Of a stretch of 64,000 nt of DNA, positions 18,496-27,156 are shown piece after piece. The stretch comes from JBBPYC01 sp038200275 (GTDB taxonomy: Bacteria > Pseudomonadota > Gammaproteobacteria > Burkholderiales > Burkholderiaceae_C). The stretch spans positions 62,001 to 126,000 of the forward strand of contig JBBPYC010000098.1 in assembly GCA_038200275.1 (NCBI GenBank). The letters are read 5' to 3'. Within the stretch, counting starts at the first letter, position 1, and every line of letters starts with the position of its first letter. Both the position numbers and the translations under genes were made by a program. The notes under the pieces were generated by a model. That model was given only the letters and a program-made list of their open reading frames with translations. It made no database searches and was not told the DNA's origin.

Positions 18496-19389
18496 TTGGG
18501 CATCAATTTGCCCGTCGCCAGGCCCGCCTCTCGGATGAGGCGGTTGTAATCGTTGTCCTTGGCGACGAAACCGGTATAGCGCGGCGGCAACAGGTCCGGT
18601 TGCTGCGCCAATGCAGGACCAACGGCCTCAAGCGCGGCACGCAATTTGGCGACGAACACAGCGTCCGTCGCCAAGCCGGCACGAATGGCGACTGCGTCGT
18701 TGGGCAACGGGTCCGACGTCCAGAACACGACGCTGTCAGCAGCCTTGATCAGCCTTTAGGAGATCATCGCGTCGCGGTTGCGGTTGTAGTCAGCGCCAGC
18801 ATCAAGGTCACCGCGCGTGACTTGCATCTCGATGGCCTGATGCTTGGTCTAGAGTACTTTGCCAAGGTACTGCTCCAGATCGATCCCGTTTTTCTGGAAT
18901 TGATAAAGCGGGATCAGATAGCCCGACGTCGACCCCTTGTCGCCGAACGCAAAGGTCTTGCCTTTCAGGTCCGCGATAGATTGGACGCTTGAATTCGGGT
19001 GCGTGATCATGACGGAGTGGCACTCGGGCTTGCCGTCATAAAGGGGCGATGCAACGGCCTGTGCACCGGCCACGTGATTCGCCAGCACATAACCCCAGGT
19101 GGGCCATCAGCGCACTGTGAGTCTCGCCGGCAGCCAGTGACTTGGCCAGCCCTTCCCGGCGATCCACTGTGTGGAGTTTGACCGGACGCCCAAGCGCCTT
19201 GGCAGGATGGTCGGCCATCGGCTTGTAGGTGGCATCATTTTTTTCTTTGTCGGGCTGATACAGGCCGACACCGAAGTTGAGTACGCCTGCTCCCTGTGCC
19301 TTTGCGGTGTTGGGTGCAATACCGATAGGCGCAAGCGCGGCACAAGCCTGAAGGCCCAAGGCGCGATCAGTTGCGCGAATGGATCACAT
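18492..19389 (-). pseudogene. phnD: Phosphonate-type ABC transporter substrate-binding protein, multiply broken
   Basis: Pieces of a PhnD-like binding protein are spread over two frames. The ribosome-binding site GGGGAG precedes an ATG at 19389 that is followed at once by TGA. Next come VLNFGVGLYQPDKEKNDATY and RPVKLHTVDRREGLAKSLAAGETH; a one-base shift near 19095-19105 moves the frame into YVLANHVAGAQAVASPLYDG. The frame then meets TAG near 18849 and TAA near 18761, after which VVFWTSDPLPNDAVAIRAGL completes the protein to 18492. Three stops and one frameshift exclude a simple sequencing error. The original protein probably bound phosphonate or a similar oxyanion. Confidence 0.9.
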
Positions 19390-19475
19390 GAAAATCTCCC
19401 CGCAACAATTGAAAAAAAGGGACGCGAATGAACCGCGAGGTTCCTGCCGAGCTGGCTGGCACGCTCCCGCTGCGG

Positions 19476-20471
19476 TCAGACAGCGGTGCTGACGCCCGCA
19501 ATTTCCTCTTCAAGCGCACCACCGCAGCTCGAACCCTGACCGGCGGTGCAGCCAAAGCAGTGGTCGGCCACACGAATCGCGGCGCCTTCGAGTGAGGTCG
19601 TCATCAAGTCACGGAGTTGCATGCGCGACTTGCCGGCGGCGCGGATCGGCAAGCCGAGCTGTTGATTGAAGTCGCAGTCCGACAAGTAACCCTGCCAATC
19701 TACGCTGACCAGCGTGCGGCACATCACTTGGTTGAGGTTCTCGTCACGATGCGCACTTTTCAGCAAGTCCATGTAGCTCGCGAACTGGCCCTTGCTAACC
19801 AGCGTTGACCCGAAGCGCTGGATCGGCATGTTGGCCAAGGTGAACAGCTGGTTGAACAGCACACCGAAGTGCGCGGCCAGATGCTGCTTGTAGTCCTGCT
19901 CCAGTGCCTGTTGCGGCGGCGGCAGGCTCGCGCCCTGCGGATTGAAGACCAGGTTCAGTGACAGACCCGTGTCGGGCAGCCCGTAGCCCAGCGCGTTCAG
20001 CCGCTGCAGGCCGCGGATGCTTGAATCAAACACCCCTTTGCCGCGTTGCTTGTCGACGTTGTCTTCCATGTAGCAAGGCAGCGATGCAACCACTTCGACG
20101 CGGTGCTTGGCCAGAAACTCAGCCAAGCTTTCCTGCCCGGGCTCTTCGAGGATTGTCAGATTGCAGCGGTCGATCACGCGCACGTCCAGCGCACGCGCAG
20201 CCGCCACCAGATAGCGAAAGTGCGGATTCAGTTCCGGCGCGCCGCCGGTCAGGTCCAGCGTCTTGATGGCGCGTCGGGCACGCAGCAATTCGAGGATCGT
20301 ATCGATCGTCTCGAGCGACATTTCTTCGGTCCGGTTGGGGCCGGCGTTCACATGACAGTGCACGCAACTCTGGTTGCAACGGTAGCCGAGGTTGACTTGC
20401 AGCGTGTCGAGTGCGCGGCGCTTGAGCGCGGGAAAATCGGTGTTGGCAAGCAGAGGAAGCGTGGCGTGCAT
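19476..20471 (-). CDS. arsS: Radical SAM / Cys-rich protein, ArsS-like (DUF3641)
   Basis: This intact 331-residue radical SAM enzyme has the cluster motif CNQSCVHC near residues 33-40, TLDLTGGAPELNPHFR (the GGE-like SAM site) and a Cys-rich C-terminal region (CDFNQQLGLP, HCFGCTAGQGSSCGGAL), as in the family annotated as arsenosugar biosynthesis protein ArsS. Some relatives carry selenocysteine in the C-terminal region; here it is cysteine. It is the first gene of the operon whose transporter genes are broken (phnD begins 86 bp downstream). The exact reaction is inferred from the family, and no arsM is present in the window. Confidence 0.83.
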   Translation of the reverse strand: MHATLPLLANTDFPALKRRALDTLQVNLGYRCNQSCVHCHVNAGPNRTEEMSLETIDTILELLRARRAIKTLDLTGGAPELNPHFRYLVAAARALDVRVIDRCNLTILEEPGQESLAEFLAKHRVEVVASLPCYMEDNVDKQRGKGVFDSSIRGLQRLNALGYGLPDTGLSLNLVFNPQGASLPPPQQALEQDYKQHLAAHFGVLFNQLFTLANMPIQRFGSTLVSKGQFASYMDLLKSAHRDENLNQVMCRTLVSVDWQGYLSDCDFNQQLGLPIRAAGKSRMQLRDLMTTSLEGAAIRVADHCFGCTAGQGSSCGGALEEEIAGVSTAV

Positions 20472-20670
20472 GGGCGGTATCGACAGAGATGTCGTGTTCT
20501 TTGGAGAAATGAGTGGGCAGGATCAAAGCCAGCCCGAGGCGCAGTGGGAAGCCTGCTGGATCGACTGGCGCATCGATCGGATGCTTCGATCCTCTCAGGA
20601 AACCAGTTCGCGCGCTGTGGACGTTTGGTTACGGCCGGGAACCCTCGCAGCGGCTTGAGCGGGCACAGCG

Positions 20671-21234
20671 TCAGCAAGGCCCGTGCGTCTGACGGAATTC
20701 GCGCGGGTTCATCGCCCGACGGTCTGCGAAAACGCCGCGTGTCGCGCGTCGCGCCCGCTGTTCTTCGCGCAGGTAGGGGCCGTTGTCTCCTCGGTAACGA
20801 TAGGACCAGGCATGGCCGTGCTCGACCAGCCAGGCGCCGACGTCCTGCCCGTCGAGTCGCACGGTGGCCAACTCGCGCTGGTACATGTCCAACGCGCGTG
20901 TGGCCACCTGAACGCGCTGCCCCATCACTTTCCTGTGCAGCGCGGCGCCCGCTGCGGCGCCGCCCGTCTGGCACGATTCGGGCGCGTCGATGCCGTCGAT
21001 CCGGACCTTGCGGGGCGCGCCGGACACAGGCGCTATCGAGAGCGTATCGCCGTCGGTGACGCGCGTGACGGTGCCCGACCAGTCGCCTAGCTTCGCACTG
21101 CGAACCGATTGGCCACCGCCTTCGCCGCCATGGCCAGCGCAAGCGCCCAGCACGAGTAAAAACGACAGGGCGAAAACGAATCGGCCGAAGGCACGGTGGG
21201 GTGGAACATTTTTCAATTGGGCGGATCGGTGCAT
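20671..21234 (-). CDS. Thermonuclease-family (SNase-like) lipoprotein
   Basis: This 187-residue protein has an N-terminal hydrophobic segment and a lipobox-like LGAC near residue 32, followed by a staphylococcal-nuclease-like domain: VTRVTDGDTLSIA, KVRIDGIDAPES, a conserved REL in YQRELATV, and VEHGHAWSYRYR. It should be an exported, membrane-anchored Ca-dependent nuclease. It lies 199 bp upstream of arsS on the same strand and may be separately transcribed. Confidence 0.88.
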   Translation of the reverse strand: MHRSAQLKNVPPHRAFGRFVFALSFLLVLGACAGHGGEGGGQSVRSAKLGDWSGTVTRVTDGDTLSIAPVSGAPRKVRIDGIDAPESCQTGGAAAGAALHRKVMGQRVQVATRALDMYQRELATVRLDGQDVGAWLVEHGHAWSYRYRGDNGPYLREEQRARRATRGVFADRRAMNPREFRQTHGPC

Positions 21235-21418
21235 CGATCGGGAGCGTCAGGCAAGGTGATTCGATAGGCCGATTGGGCAACTTGTCTACGCGATATGCTG
21301 CCTGCGCGGAGCGGACCCGCATCGCCACGGTGTCCTATGATGGCAGACCCGCCACCGGCCCACCCGCCGCGCCAGCGCGCTGGTGGGCCACACCCGATTG
21401 CAACGAAAGAGACACGCC

Positions 21419-22861
21419 ATGAGCAGCAACTATCCCAATACGCAACTAATGATCGGCGGCCAGTGGTGCGACCCTGCTGGCGGCGAGTCGCTTGCCGTGT
21501 TCAATCCGGCCACAGGCAAGGAAATCGGCCGGGTGGCGAAAGCCCGCAAAGCGGATCTTGATCGCGCGCTCAAGGCGGCTGAAGAAGGCTTTGCGGTCTG
21601 GCGCAACACATCAGCGATTGAGCGGTCAAAACTGATGCACAAAGCAGCCGCCCTGCTGCGGGAGCGCAGTGGCAGCATCGCTGAGCTGATGACCCAGGAA
21701 CAAGGCAAACCGTTGGTCGAAGCCAAAGGCGAGATCATGGCCGGAGCCGACACGATCGACACCTTTGCGGAGGAAGGCAACCGTGTCTACGGCCGCATTG
21801 TGCCGGCGCGCAATCTGGCGGCGCGCCAGATGGTGCTGCGAGAGCCGGTGGGCCCGGTTGCAGCATTCACGCCGTGGAACTTTCCGATCAATCAGGTGGT
21901 TCGCAAACTCTCTGCGGCGCTCGCCACCGGCTGCTCGATCATCGTGAAAGCGCCGGAGGAGACGCCCGCCTCGCCGGCGGAGCTGATTCGTGCGTTCGTC
22001 GATGCCGGCGTGCCGGCGGGTGTGGTCGGCCTCGTCTACGGGGACCCGGCTGAGATTTCCGAATATTTGATCCCGCACCCGGTGATCCGCAAGATCACGT
22101 TCACGGGCTCGACGCCAGTCGGCAAGCAGCTCGCCGCGTTGGCCGGCAAGCACATGAAGCGCGCGACGATGGAGCTGGGCGGTCACGCGCCGGTGATCGT
22201 GGCGGAAGACGCGGACATCGTGCTGGCCGTCAAGTCGGCGGGCGGCGCCAAGTTTCGCAACGCGGGCCAGGTCTGCATCTCGCCGACCCGGTTTTTGGTG
22301 CATGAGAGCATTGCCAAGGAATTCGGCAAAGCCCTGTCCGACTACGCGAGCAGTTTGAAGGTCGGCAGTGGCATGGAGAAGGAATCGACGATGGGCCCGC
22401 TGGCCAACCCGCGCCGGCTTACCGCGATGGCCGAGTTCACCGAAGACGCGATTGCCAAGGGCGCCACGGTGGCCACCGGCGGCAAGCGTATTGGTGAATC
22501 GGGCAATTTCTTCTCGCCCACCGTGCTCATGGACGTGCCGCTTGAAGCCAAGGTCTTCAACGACGAGCCATTTGGCCCCATGGCTGCTGTCCGTCCGTTC
22601 AACACGCTCGACGAAGCGATTGCAGAGGCGAACCGGCTGCCATTCGGGCTGGCTGGCTACGCGTTCACGCGCTCTCTCAAAAACGCGCATCAACTTGCGC
22701 AGCAACTCGAACTTGGCATGTTGTGGATCAACCAGCCCGCAATGGCTTGGCCCGAGATGCCGTTCGGCGGGGTGAAGGATTCGGGTTACGGCTCCGAAGG
22801 GGGTCCGGAGGCGCTGGAAGCGTACCTGAACACGAAGTCGGTCTCAATCATGAATGTTTGA
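21419..22861 (+). CDS. NAD(P)-dependent succinate-semialdehyde-type aldehyde dehydrogenase
   Basis: This 480-residue ALDH has FTPWNFPINQ (nucleotide-binding region), the FTGSTPVGKQL glycine motif, the catalytic-base motif MELGGHAPVIV and the catalytic cysteine in NAGQVCISPTR. It resembles succinate-semialdehyde dehydrogenases of the GabD class, which feed GABA or related C4 semialdehydes into the TCA cycle. It stands alone on the plus strand with ATG at 21419. Substrate assignment within the ALDH superfamily is tentative. Confidence 0.83.
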   Translation: MSSNYPNTQLMIGGQWCDPAGGESLAVFNPATGKEIGRVAKARKADLDRALKAAEEGFAVWRNTSAIERSKLMHKAAALLRERSGSIAELMTQEQGKPLVEAKGEIMAGADTIDTFAEEGNRVYGRIVPARNLAARQMVLREPVGPVAAFTPWNFPINQVVRKLSAALATGCSIIVKAPEETPASPAELIRAFVDAGVPAGVVGLVYGDPAEISEYLIPHPVIRKITFTGSTPVGKQLAALAGKHMKRATMELGGHAPVIVAEDADIVLAVKSAGGAKFRNAGQVCISPTRFLVHESIAKEFGKALSDYASSLKVGSGMEKESTMGPLANPRRLTAMAEFTEDAIAKGATVATGGKRIGESGNFFSPTVLMDVPLEAKVFNDEPFGPMAAVRPFNTLDEAIAEANRLPFGLAGYAFTRSLKNAHQLAQQLELGMLWINQPAMAWPEMPFGGVKDSGYGSEGGPEALEAYLNTKSVSIMNV

Positions 22862-22935
22862 TGGCCCATTGGGGGGTGTCTGGGTAAGCTCAAGCTAAGC
22901 CCATCGGACCCCCGATCAAAACTGCTTCTTTCTTC

Positions 22936-24273
22936 ATGACAGACCAGCCGACCACGCGTCCCAACATCGTATTCGTCGTTGCCGACGACCTTGGCTTTGC
23001 TGACTTGGGCTGCTACGGCGGACGGGCGCCAGTGTCACCGACGCTCGATCGACTAGCCGCCAACGGACTGCTGCTGACCGACGGTTACTCGAACGCACCG
23101 GTATGCTCACCGACCCGGTTTGCGCTGATGACCGGCCGCTACCAATACCGGCTGCGCGGTGCGCTCGACGAGCCGATCAACAGCAGGAGTCGCGACAGCA
23201 CCACACTGGGACTGCCGCCTGAGGTGCCCACCGTGCCTTCACTGCTGAAGGCCAGCGGCTACCGCACCGCATTGATGGGCAAGTGGCATCTTGGCTACCC
23301 CCCCGCATTCGGCCCGTTGCGCAGCGGTTTTGATGAATTCTTCGGCCCAATGGCTGGGGGGGTGGACTATTTCACGCACTGCGACTCGACCAAGACCCAT
23401 GACTTATGGCTTGGCGAAAGCGAATTGCATGAGGAAGGCTACCTGACCGATCTGATCTCACAGCGCTCGGTCGACTTCATCGATCGCGCCGCTGAAGACG
23501 GACGTGCAGCCCGTGGTGAGGTGCCTTTCTACCTATCGATCTGCTACACGGCCCCGCACTGGCCTTGGGAGACGCGTGAGGATGCGGATATTGCGCCCGA
23601 AGTCGCGCGCAACCTGTTCCATCTGGACGGCGGAAGCATTGCCAGCTATCGACGCATGATCCAGCAGATGGACGAAGGCATCGGTTCGGTGGTGGATGCG
23701 CTGACACGCCACGGGCTCCTGGACAACACACTCATCGTATTCACGAGTGACAACGGCGGCGAGCGGTTCTCCGACAACTGGCCGCTGGTCGGCGGCAAGA
23801 TGGACCTGACCGAAGGCGGCATCCGTGTGCCCTGGATTGCGCACTGGCCATCGGTGATCGGCGCCGGGCGCACAAGTGCCCAGCACTGCATGACGATGGA
23901 CTGGTCGGCCACCTTGCTCGATGCAGCCGGGGTCGCGGCCGATCCGGCATTTGCGCTCGATGGCCATTCGTTGCTGGCGCTGCTGCGCGCGCCTGAAAGC
24001 GAGTTTGATCGTCCGCTGTACTGGCGCATGAATCATCGGGGTCAGCGTGCATTGCGCAAGGGCTGCTGGAAATACCTGCGGGTCGATGGTCACGACTATC
24101 TGTTCGATCTGGACACCGATCAGCGCGAGCGCGCAAATCGTGCACAACGCGAGCCAGACAGGTTGGCTGCCATGCGCGCCGACTGGGAAACCTGGAACGC
24201 GACGATGCCGGCGATCCCGTCCGATGCGACGGTGAGCCTCGGGTACTCCAGTGCGGACATGCCGCAGCGCTGA
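22936..24273 (+). CDS. Sulfatase (arylsulfatase family), no signal peptide
   Basis: This 445-residue type I sulfatase has the metal-binding start NIVFVVADDLGFADLGCYGG, the formylglycine motif CSPTR at residues 57-61 (Cys57 is the residue converted), GKWHLGYPP and VFTSDNGGE. No signal peptide precedes the catalytic domain, so it is probably cytoplasmic or has an unrecognised upstream start. Conversion would need a formylglycine-generating enzyme, which is not in the window. The substrate may be a sulfate or phosphonate ester, since alkaline-phosphatase-superfamily members are promiscuous. Confidence 0.87.
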   Translation: MTDQPTTRPNIVFVVADDLGFADLGCYGGRAPVSPTLDRLAANGLLLTDGYSNAPVCSPTRFALMTGRYQYRLRGALDEPINSRSRDSTTLGLPPEVPTVPSLLKASGYRTALMGKWHLGYPPAFGPLRSGFDEFFGPMAGGVDYFTHCDSTKTHDLWLGESELHEEGYLTDLISQRSVDFIDRAAEDGRAARGEVPFYLSICYTAPHWPWETREDADIAPEVARNLFHLDGGSIASYRRMIQQMDEGIGSVVDALTRHGLLDNTLIVFTSDNGGERFSDNWPLVGGKMDLTEGGIRVPWIAHWPSVIGAGRTSAQHCMTMDWSATLLDAAGVAADPAFALDGHSLLALLRAPESEFDRPLYWRMNHRGQRALRKGCWKYLRVDGHDYLFDLDTDQRERANRAQREPDRLAAMRADWETWNATMPAIPSDATVSLGYSSADMPQR

Positions 24274-24283
24274 CGGTCACACA

Positions 24284-25192
24284 ATGTCGTTTCGAGGCTA
24301 CCGCCTGTCAGGCTCGACTGGCATCCACAAGGGCGATCGCGACTACCAGCAGGACCAGATCATGCTGTTGCCGCATCGCAGTGCGAAGGGCTGCTTGATG
24401 GCAGTGGTCGCGGACGGCATGGGCGGGCGCAGCGGCGGGCGCAAGGCGTCCGATCAAGTGATGTTGACCGCGCGCCAGTTGTTCGAGCGCTACGACCCGG
24501 CCACCGACGACGCCAACAGCCTGTTGCGCCAACTCGGGCTCGAGTCACACACGGTGATTCGGCTCACTGCCATCTCGGCCGAGCAGGAGCCGCACAGCAC
24601 GCTGGCTGCATTCGTCGTGAATCCAGGCGGCGACTGCCACTGGATCCATTCGGGCGATTCGCGCATTTACCACTTTCGGCTCGGCCAATTGCGCCGTCGC
24701 ACGCTCGATCATTCGTATGTGCAGCGCCTTGTCGATCGCGGTGAAATCACTGCGGCGGAGGCCAATGACCATCCCCAGTCGAACATTCTGGTGGGCTGCC
24801 TCGGCACTGAAGAGTTGCCCCCGCTGCAATCGCACTTGATTTCACAGCTTGAACCCGGCGACGTATTGCTGGCTTGCAGCGACGGTGTGTGGCATTACTT
24901 CACCGACGACGAGTTGGGTCATCTGCTGGCCGCGTTGAGCCCGCGCGACGCAACGGAGATATTGATTGAGAAAGCGCGCATGCGCAGCCAGGGCAATGGC
25001 GACAACCTGTCACTGGCCGTGCTAAAGGTTGAACCGCTTGACGCCTCGGTTGGTGTGGGCTTCAGCACGGCTGGCGCGAGCACTGCGGGAATGCACGATC
25101 AGACACAGGCGGTGCCCGGCACCTCCGCTTCCGCGTCCTCGACTGCTGTGAAATCTGCCACCGGAACGACCACACGCATATCCAGGGTTTGA
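24284..25192 (+). CDS. PP2C-family serine/threonine phosphatase
   Basis: This 302-residue phosphatase starts with GIHKGDRDYQQDQIMLL and has the metal-binding VVADGMGGRSGG, WIHSGDSRIYHFRLGQL, LACSDGVWHYF and GNGDNLSLAVLKV, matching bacterial PP2C (Stp-like) enzymes. The last 40 or so residues are a low-complexity S/T/A-rich tail. It starts 10 bp after the sulfatase stop and is probably cotranscribed. No partner kinase is seen. Confidence 0.88.
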   Translation: MSFRGYRLSGSTGIHKGDRDYQQDQIMLLPHRSAKGCLMAVVADGMGGRSGGRKASDQVMLTARQLFERYDPATDDANSLLRQLGLESHTVIRLTAISAEQEPHSTLAAFVVNPGGDCHWIHSGDSRIYHFRLGQLRRRTLDHSYVQRLVDRGEITAAEANDHPQSNILVGCLGTEELPPLQSHLISQLEPGDVLLACSDGVWHYFTDDELGHLLAALSPRDATEILIEKARMRSQGNGDNLSLAVLKVEPLDASVGVGFSTAGASTAGMHDQTQAVPGTSASASSTAVKSATGTTTRISRV

Positions 25193-25265
25193 GGCGTTCT
25201 CGACGCAGTTCTGCCGCCATCGGCACGCGACCGCCTCAGCCCTCCTCAGCGCGGCGAACCCCGCT

Positions 25266-26006
25266 TCAGCGTGGATCTGCTGCTCTCGGGACCGGCAACG
25301 GTGGCGCAGTCTGCTGCCGTGCTGCGTCTGTTTTGAGCACCTCGGCCTTGTGCTCGGTTGCCTCGCGCAGCCGCCGCTCGCGCTGGGCCACGTTGCTGGC
25401 CTCCTGCGCAACGCGCTCTGCCCGTTGGGCGGCTACGGTCGCACGCCGTTCGCGCCCATCCTCCCGTGGCTTGGCGCGGGGTGCGATGGGGCCGCTGGGG
25501 CCGCTGCTGCGCGCGCTCGGCGCACTCCGGGGCACCAATCGCGCCGGCTCTGTTCGGTCACTGGCCAATGGTTCGTCGCGTGGCGCCGGCGCAGCTTCGG
25601 CTCCTCTGCGCTGGCGCTCCTGCTGACGCTGCTCGATGCTGTCGCGCTGCACCGCGGCCCGGCGCGCCCGCTCGGCATCGTTGAGCTCAACCTCGCCTTT
25701 GCGCAGCACCGAGCGCGCGGCATCACGCCGCCGCCGACTTTCGTTGCGGCAATCGTTGACCGCAAAACGCTTGAAGCAGCGCTGCTGCTCGGCGGCGAAA
25801 TCGGCGTCGACGCGACTGCGCTCGGCCGCAATACGCACGCGCTCGGTCTGCGCAGACGCCGGCTCGTTCGGGGCTGGCTGCGCGTGCACGGAGGATGCAA
25901 GCAGCACGGCACATCCCACCGAGATTGCGCGCTGCAGCCACTCGGCTGATCGAGCACGCTGCTCGCCACGATCCAGCCTGAGAAATTTTGCGGAGATGGA
26001 ATTCAT
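25266..26006 (-). CDS. Secreted Arg/Glu/Ala-rich hypothetical protein
   Basis: This 246-residue protein has a predicted signal peptide cleaved near SVHAQ. The mature part is highly charged and predicted helical (RVRIAAERSRVDADFAAEQQ, CFKRFAVNDCRNE with two cysteines), followed by a proline-rich, probably disordered linker and another charged helix. I recall similar conserved hypotheticals in Burkholderiales but no function. It lies 9 bp from the zapE end on the same strand. Confidence 0.65.
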   Translation of the reverse strand: MNSISAKFLRLDRGEQRARSAEWLQRAISVGCAVLLASSVHAQPAPNEPASAQTERVRIAAERSRVDADFAAEQQRCFKRFAVNDCRNESRRRRDAARSVLRKGEVELNDAERARRAAVQRDSIEQRQQERQRRGAEAAPAPRDEPLASDRTEPARLVPRSAPSARSSGPSGPIAPRAKPREDGRERRATVAAQRAERVAQEASNVAQRERRLREATEHKAEVLKTDAARQQTAPPLPVPRAADPR

Positions 26007-26015
26007 GGCTGGTTG

Positions 26016-27113
26016 TTAAGTCAATGCCGTGTCGACCACCCGCCGTGCAGACGCCACGAACGCAGCCGATCGCATCTCGTTCAAACGCGACACGGTGCGC
26101 GGAAACTCATGAGCAAGCGCCCCCTCGGTATATAACTGCTCAGGCGGCACCTCGGCCGACACGATCAACTTCACATGCCGGTCATACAGCACATCCACGA
26201 GCCACGTGAAACGGCGCGCTTCGGATTCCCTGCGCACGGGCAGGCGCGGCACGTCGGACAACAGCAAGGTATGAAATTGAGAGGCGATCTCGAGATAGTC
26301 GTTCTGTGACCGTGGGCCGCCACACAGCGTTTTGAAGTCGAACCAGACCACGCCGCCTGCCTTGCGCCGGGCCGCAATCATGCGCGCTTCGATCATCAGC
26401 ACCGGTGGCTCGTCGCCTGTCTCCGCAATGCGGTCGAACGCTTGCGCCATCGCAACATCGGCTTGCTCGCCGTTCGGCGTGTGATACATCGCGACTTGCT
26501 CCAATGTGAGGCGGCGGTAGTCGGTGCCGTTGTCCACGCTGATGACATCAAGCCGCGACTTCAGCAACTCGATTGCGGGAAGGATCCGATCCCGATGCAA
26601 GCCATCGGGGTACAGCCCGTCGGGATGAAAGTTCGAGGTGGTCACGAAGCCCACGCCATGCTCGAACAAGGATTTGAGCAATCGATACAAGATCATCGCA
26701 TCCGTGATGTCGGCCACGTGAAACTCATCGAAGCAAATCAGCCGATGGCGCCTGGCGATGCGCTCACCCAGCACATCGAGCGGATTGGCGGTGCCCGACA
26801 ACTCCATCAATTGCCGATGCACCTCGCGCATGAACTCGTGGAAGTGCAGCCGGGTCTTGCGTTTGAGTGGCACTTCCTCGAAAAAGCATTCCATCAAAAA
26901 GCTTTTGCCGCGGCCGACACCACCGTACATATAGACGCCGCGCGGGACTTCAGGTCGGCCCAGCAATTTCTTCAATGGGTTGGAGCGCTTCCTGCGGTAG
27001 CTCGCCCACTCGTTCACGCATCGCTCAAGCGCCGCAACGGCTGCAAGCTGTGCCGGGTCTTCCGTGAACCCCCGCTCGACCAGTTCACGCCGGTAGCGCG
27101 CCTCGACGCTCAT
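26016..27113 (-). CDS. zapE: Cell division protein ZapE (AFG1-like ATPase)
   Basis: This 365-residue P-loop ATPase has Walker A GGVGRGKS, RLHFHEFMREVH, Walker B LICFDEFHVADITDAM, the sensor TTSNFHPDGLY and the conserved SEARRFTWLVDVLYDRHVKL. ZapE destabilises FtsZ polymers at late constriction; relatives act in respiratory-complex quality control. It lies downstream of the 2-oxoglutarate dehydrogenase operon, an arrangement common in betaproteobacteria, with 43 bp to lpdA. Confidence 0.94.
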   Translation of the reverse strand: MSVEARYRRELVERGFTEDPAQLAAVAALERCVNEWASYRRKRSNPLKKLLGRPEVPRGVYMYGGVGRGKSFLMECFFEEVPLKRKTRLHFHEFMREVHRQLMELSGTANPLDVLGERIARRHRLICFDEFHVADITDAMILYRLLKSLFEHGVGFVTTSNFHPDGLYPDGLHRDRILPAIELLKSRLDVISVDNGTDYRRLTLEQVAMYHTPNGEQADVAMAQAFDRIAETGDEPPVLMIEARMIAARRKAGGVVWFDFKTLCGGPRSQNDYLEIASQFHTLLLSDVPRLPVRRESEARRFTWLVDVLYDRHVKLIVSAEVPPEQLYTEGALAHEFPRTVSRLNEMRSAAFVASARRVVDTALT

Positions 27114-27156
27114 CGCGCGATGCAGCTTCGGCGCAGCCGACCCAGTAGAAGCATGG

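Noticed and set aside
22862..22935. Possible terminator between the aldehyde dehydrogenase and sulfatase genes
   Set aside because: Some G-run/C-run pairing (GGGGGT/ACCCCC) is present, but there is no adjacent T-run, so a rho-independent terminator is not supported.
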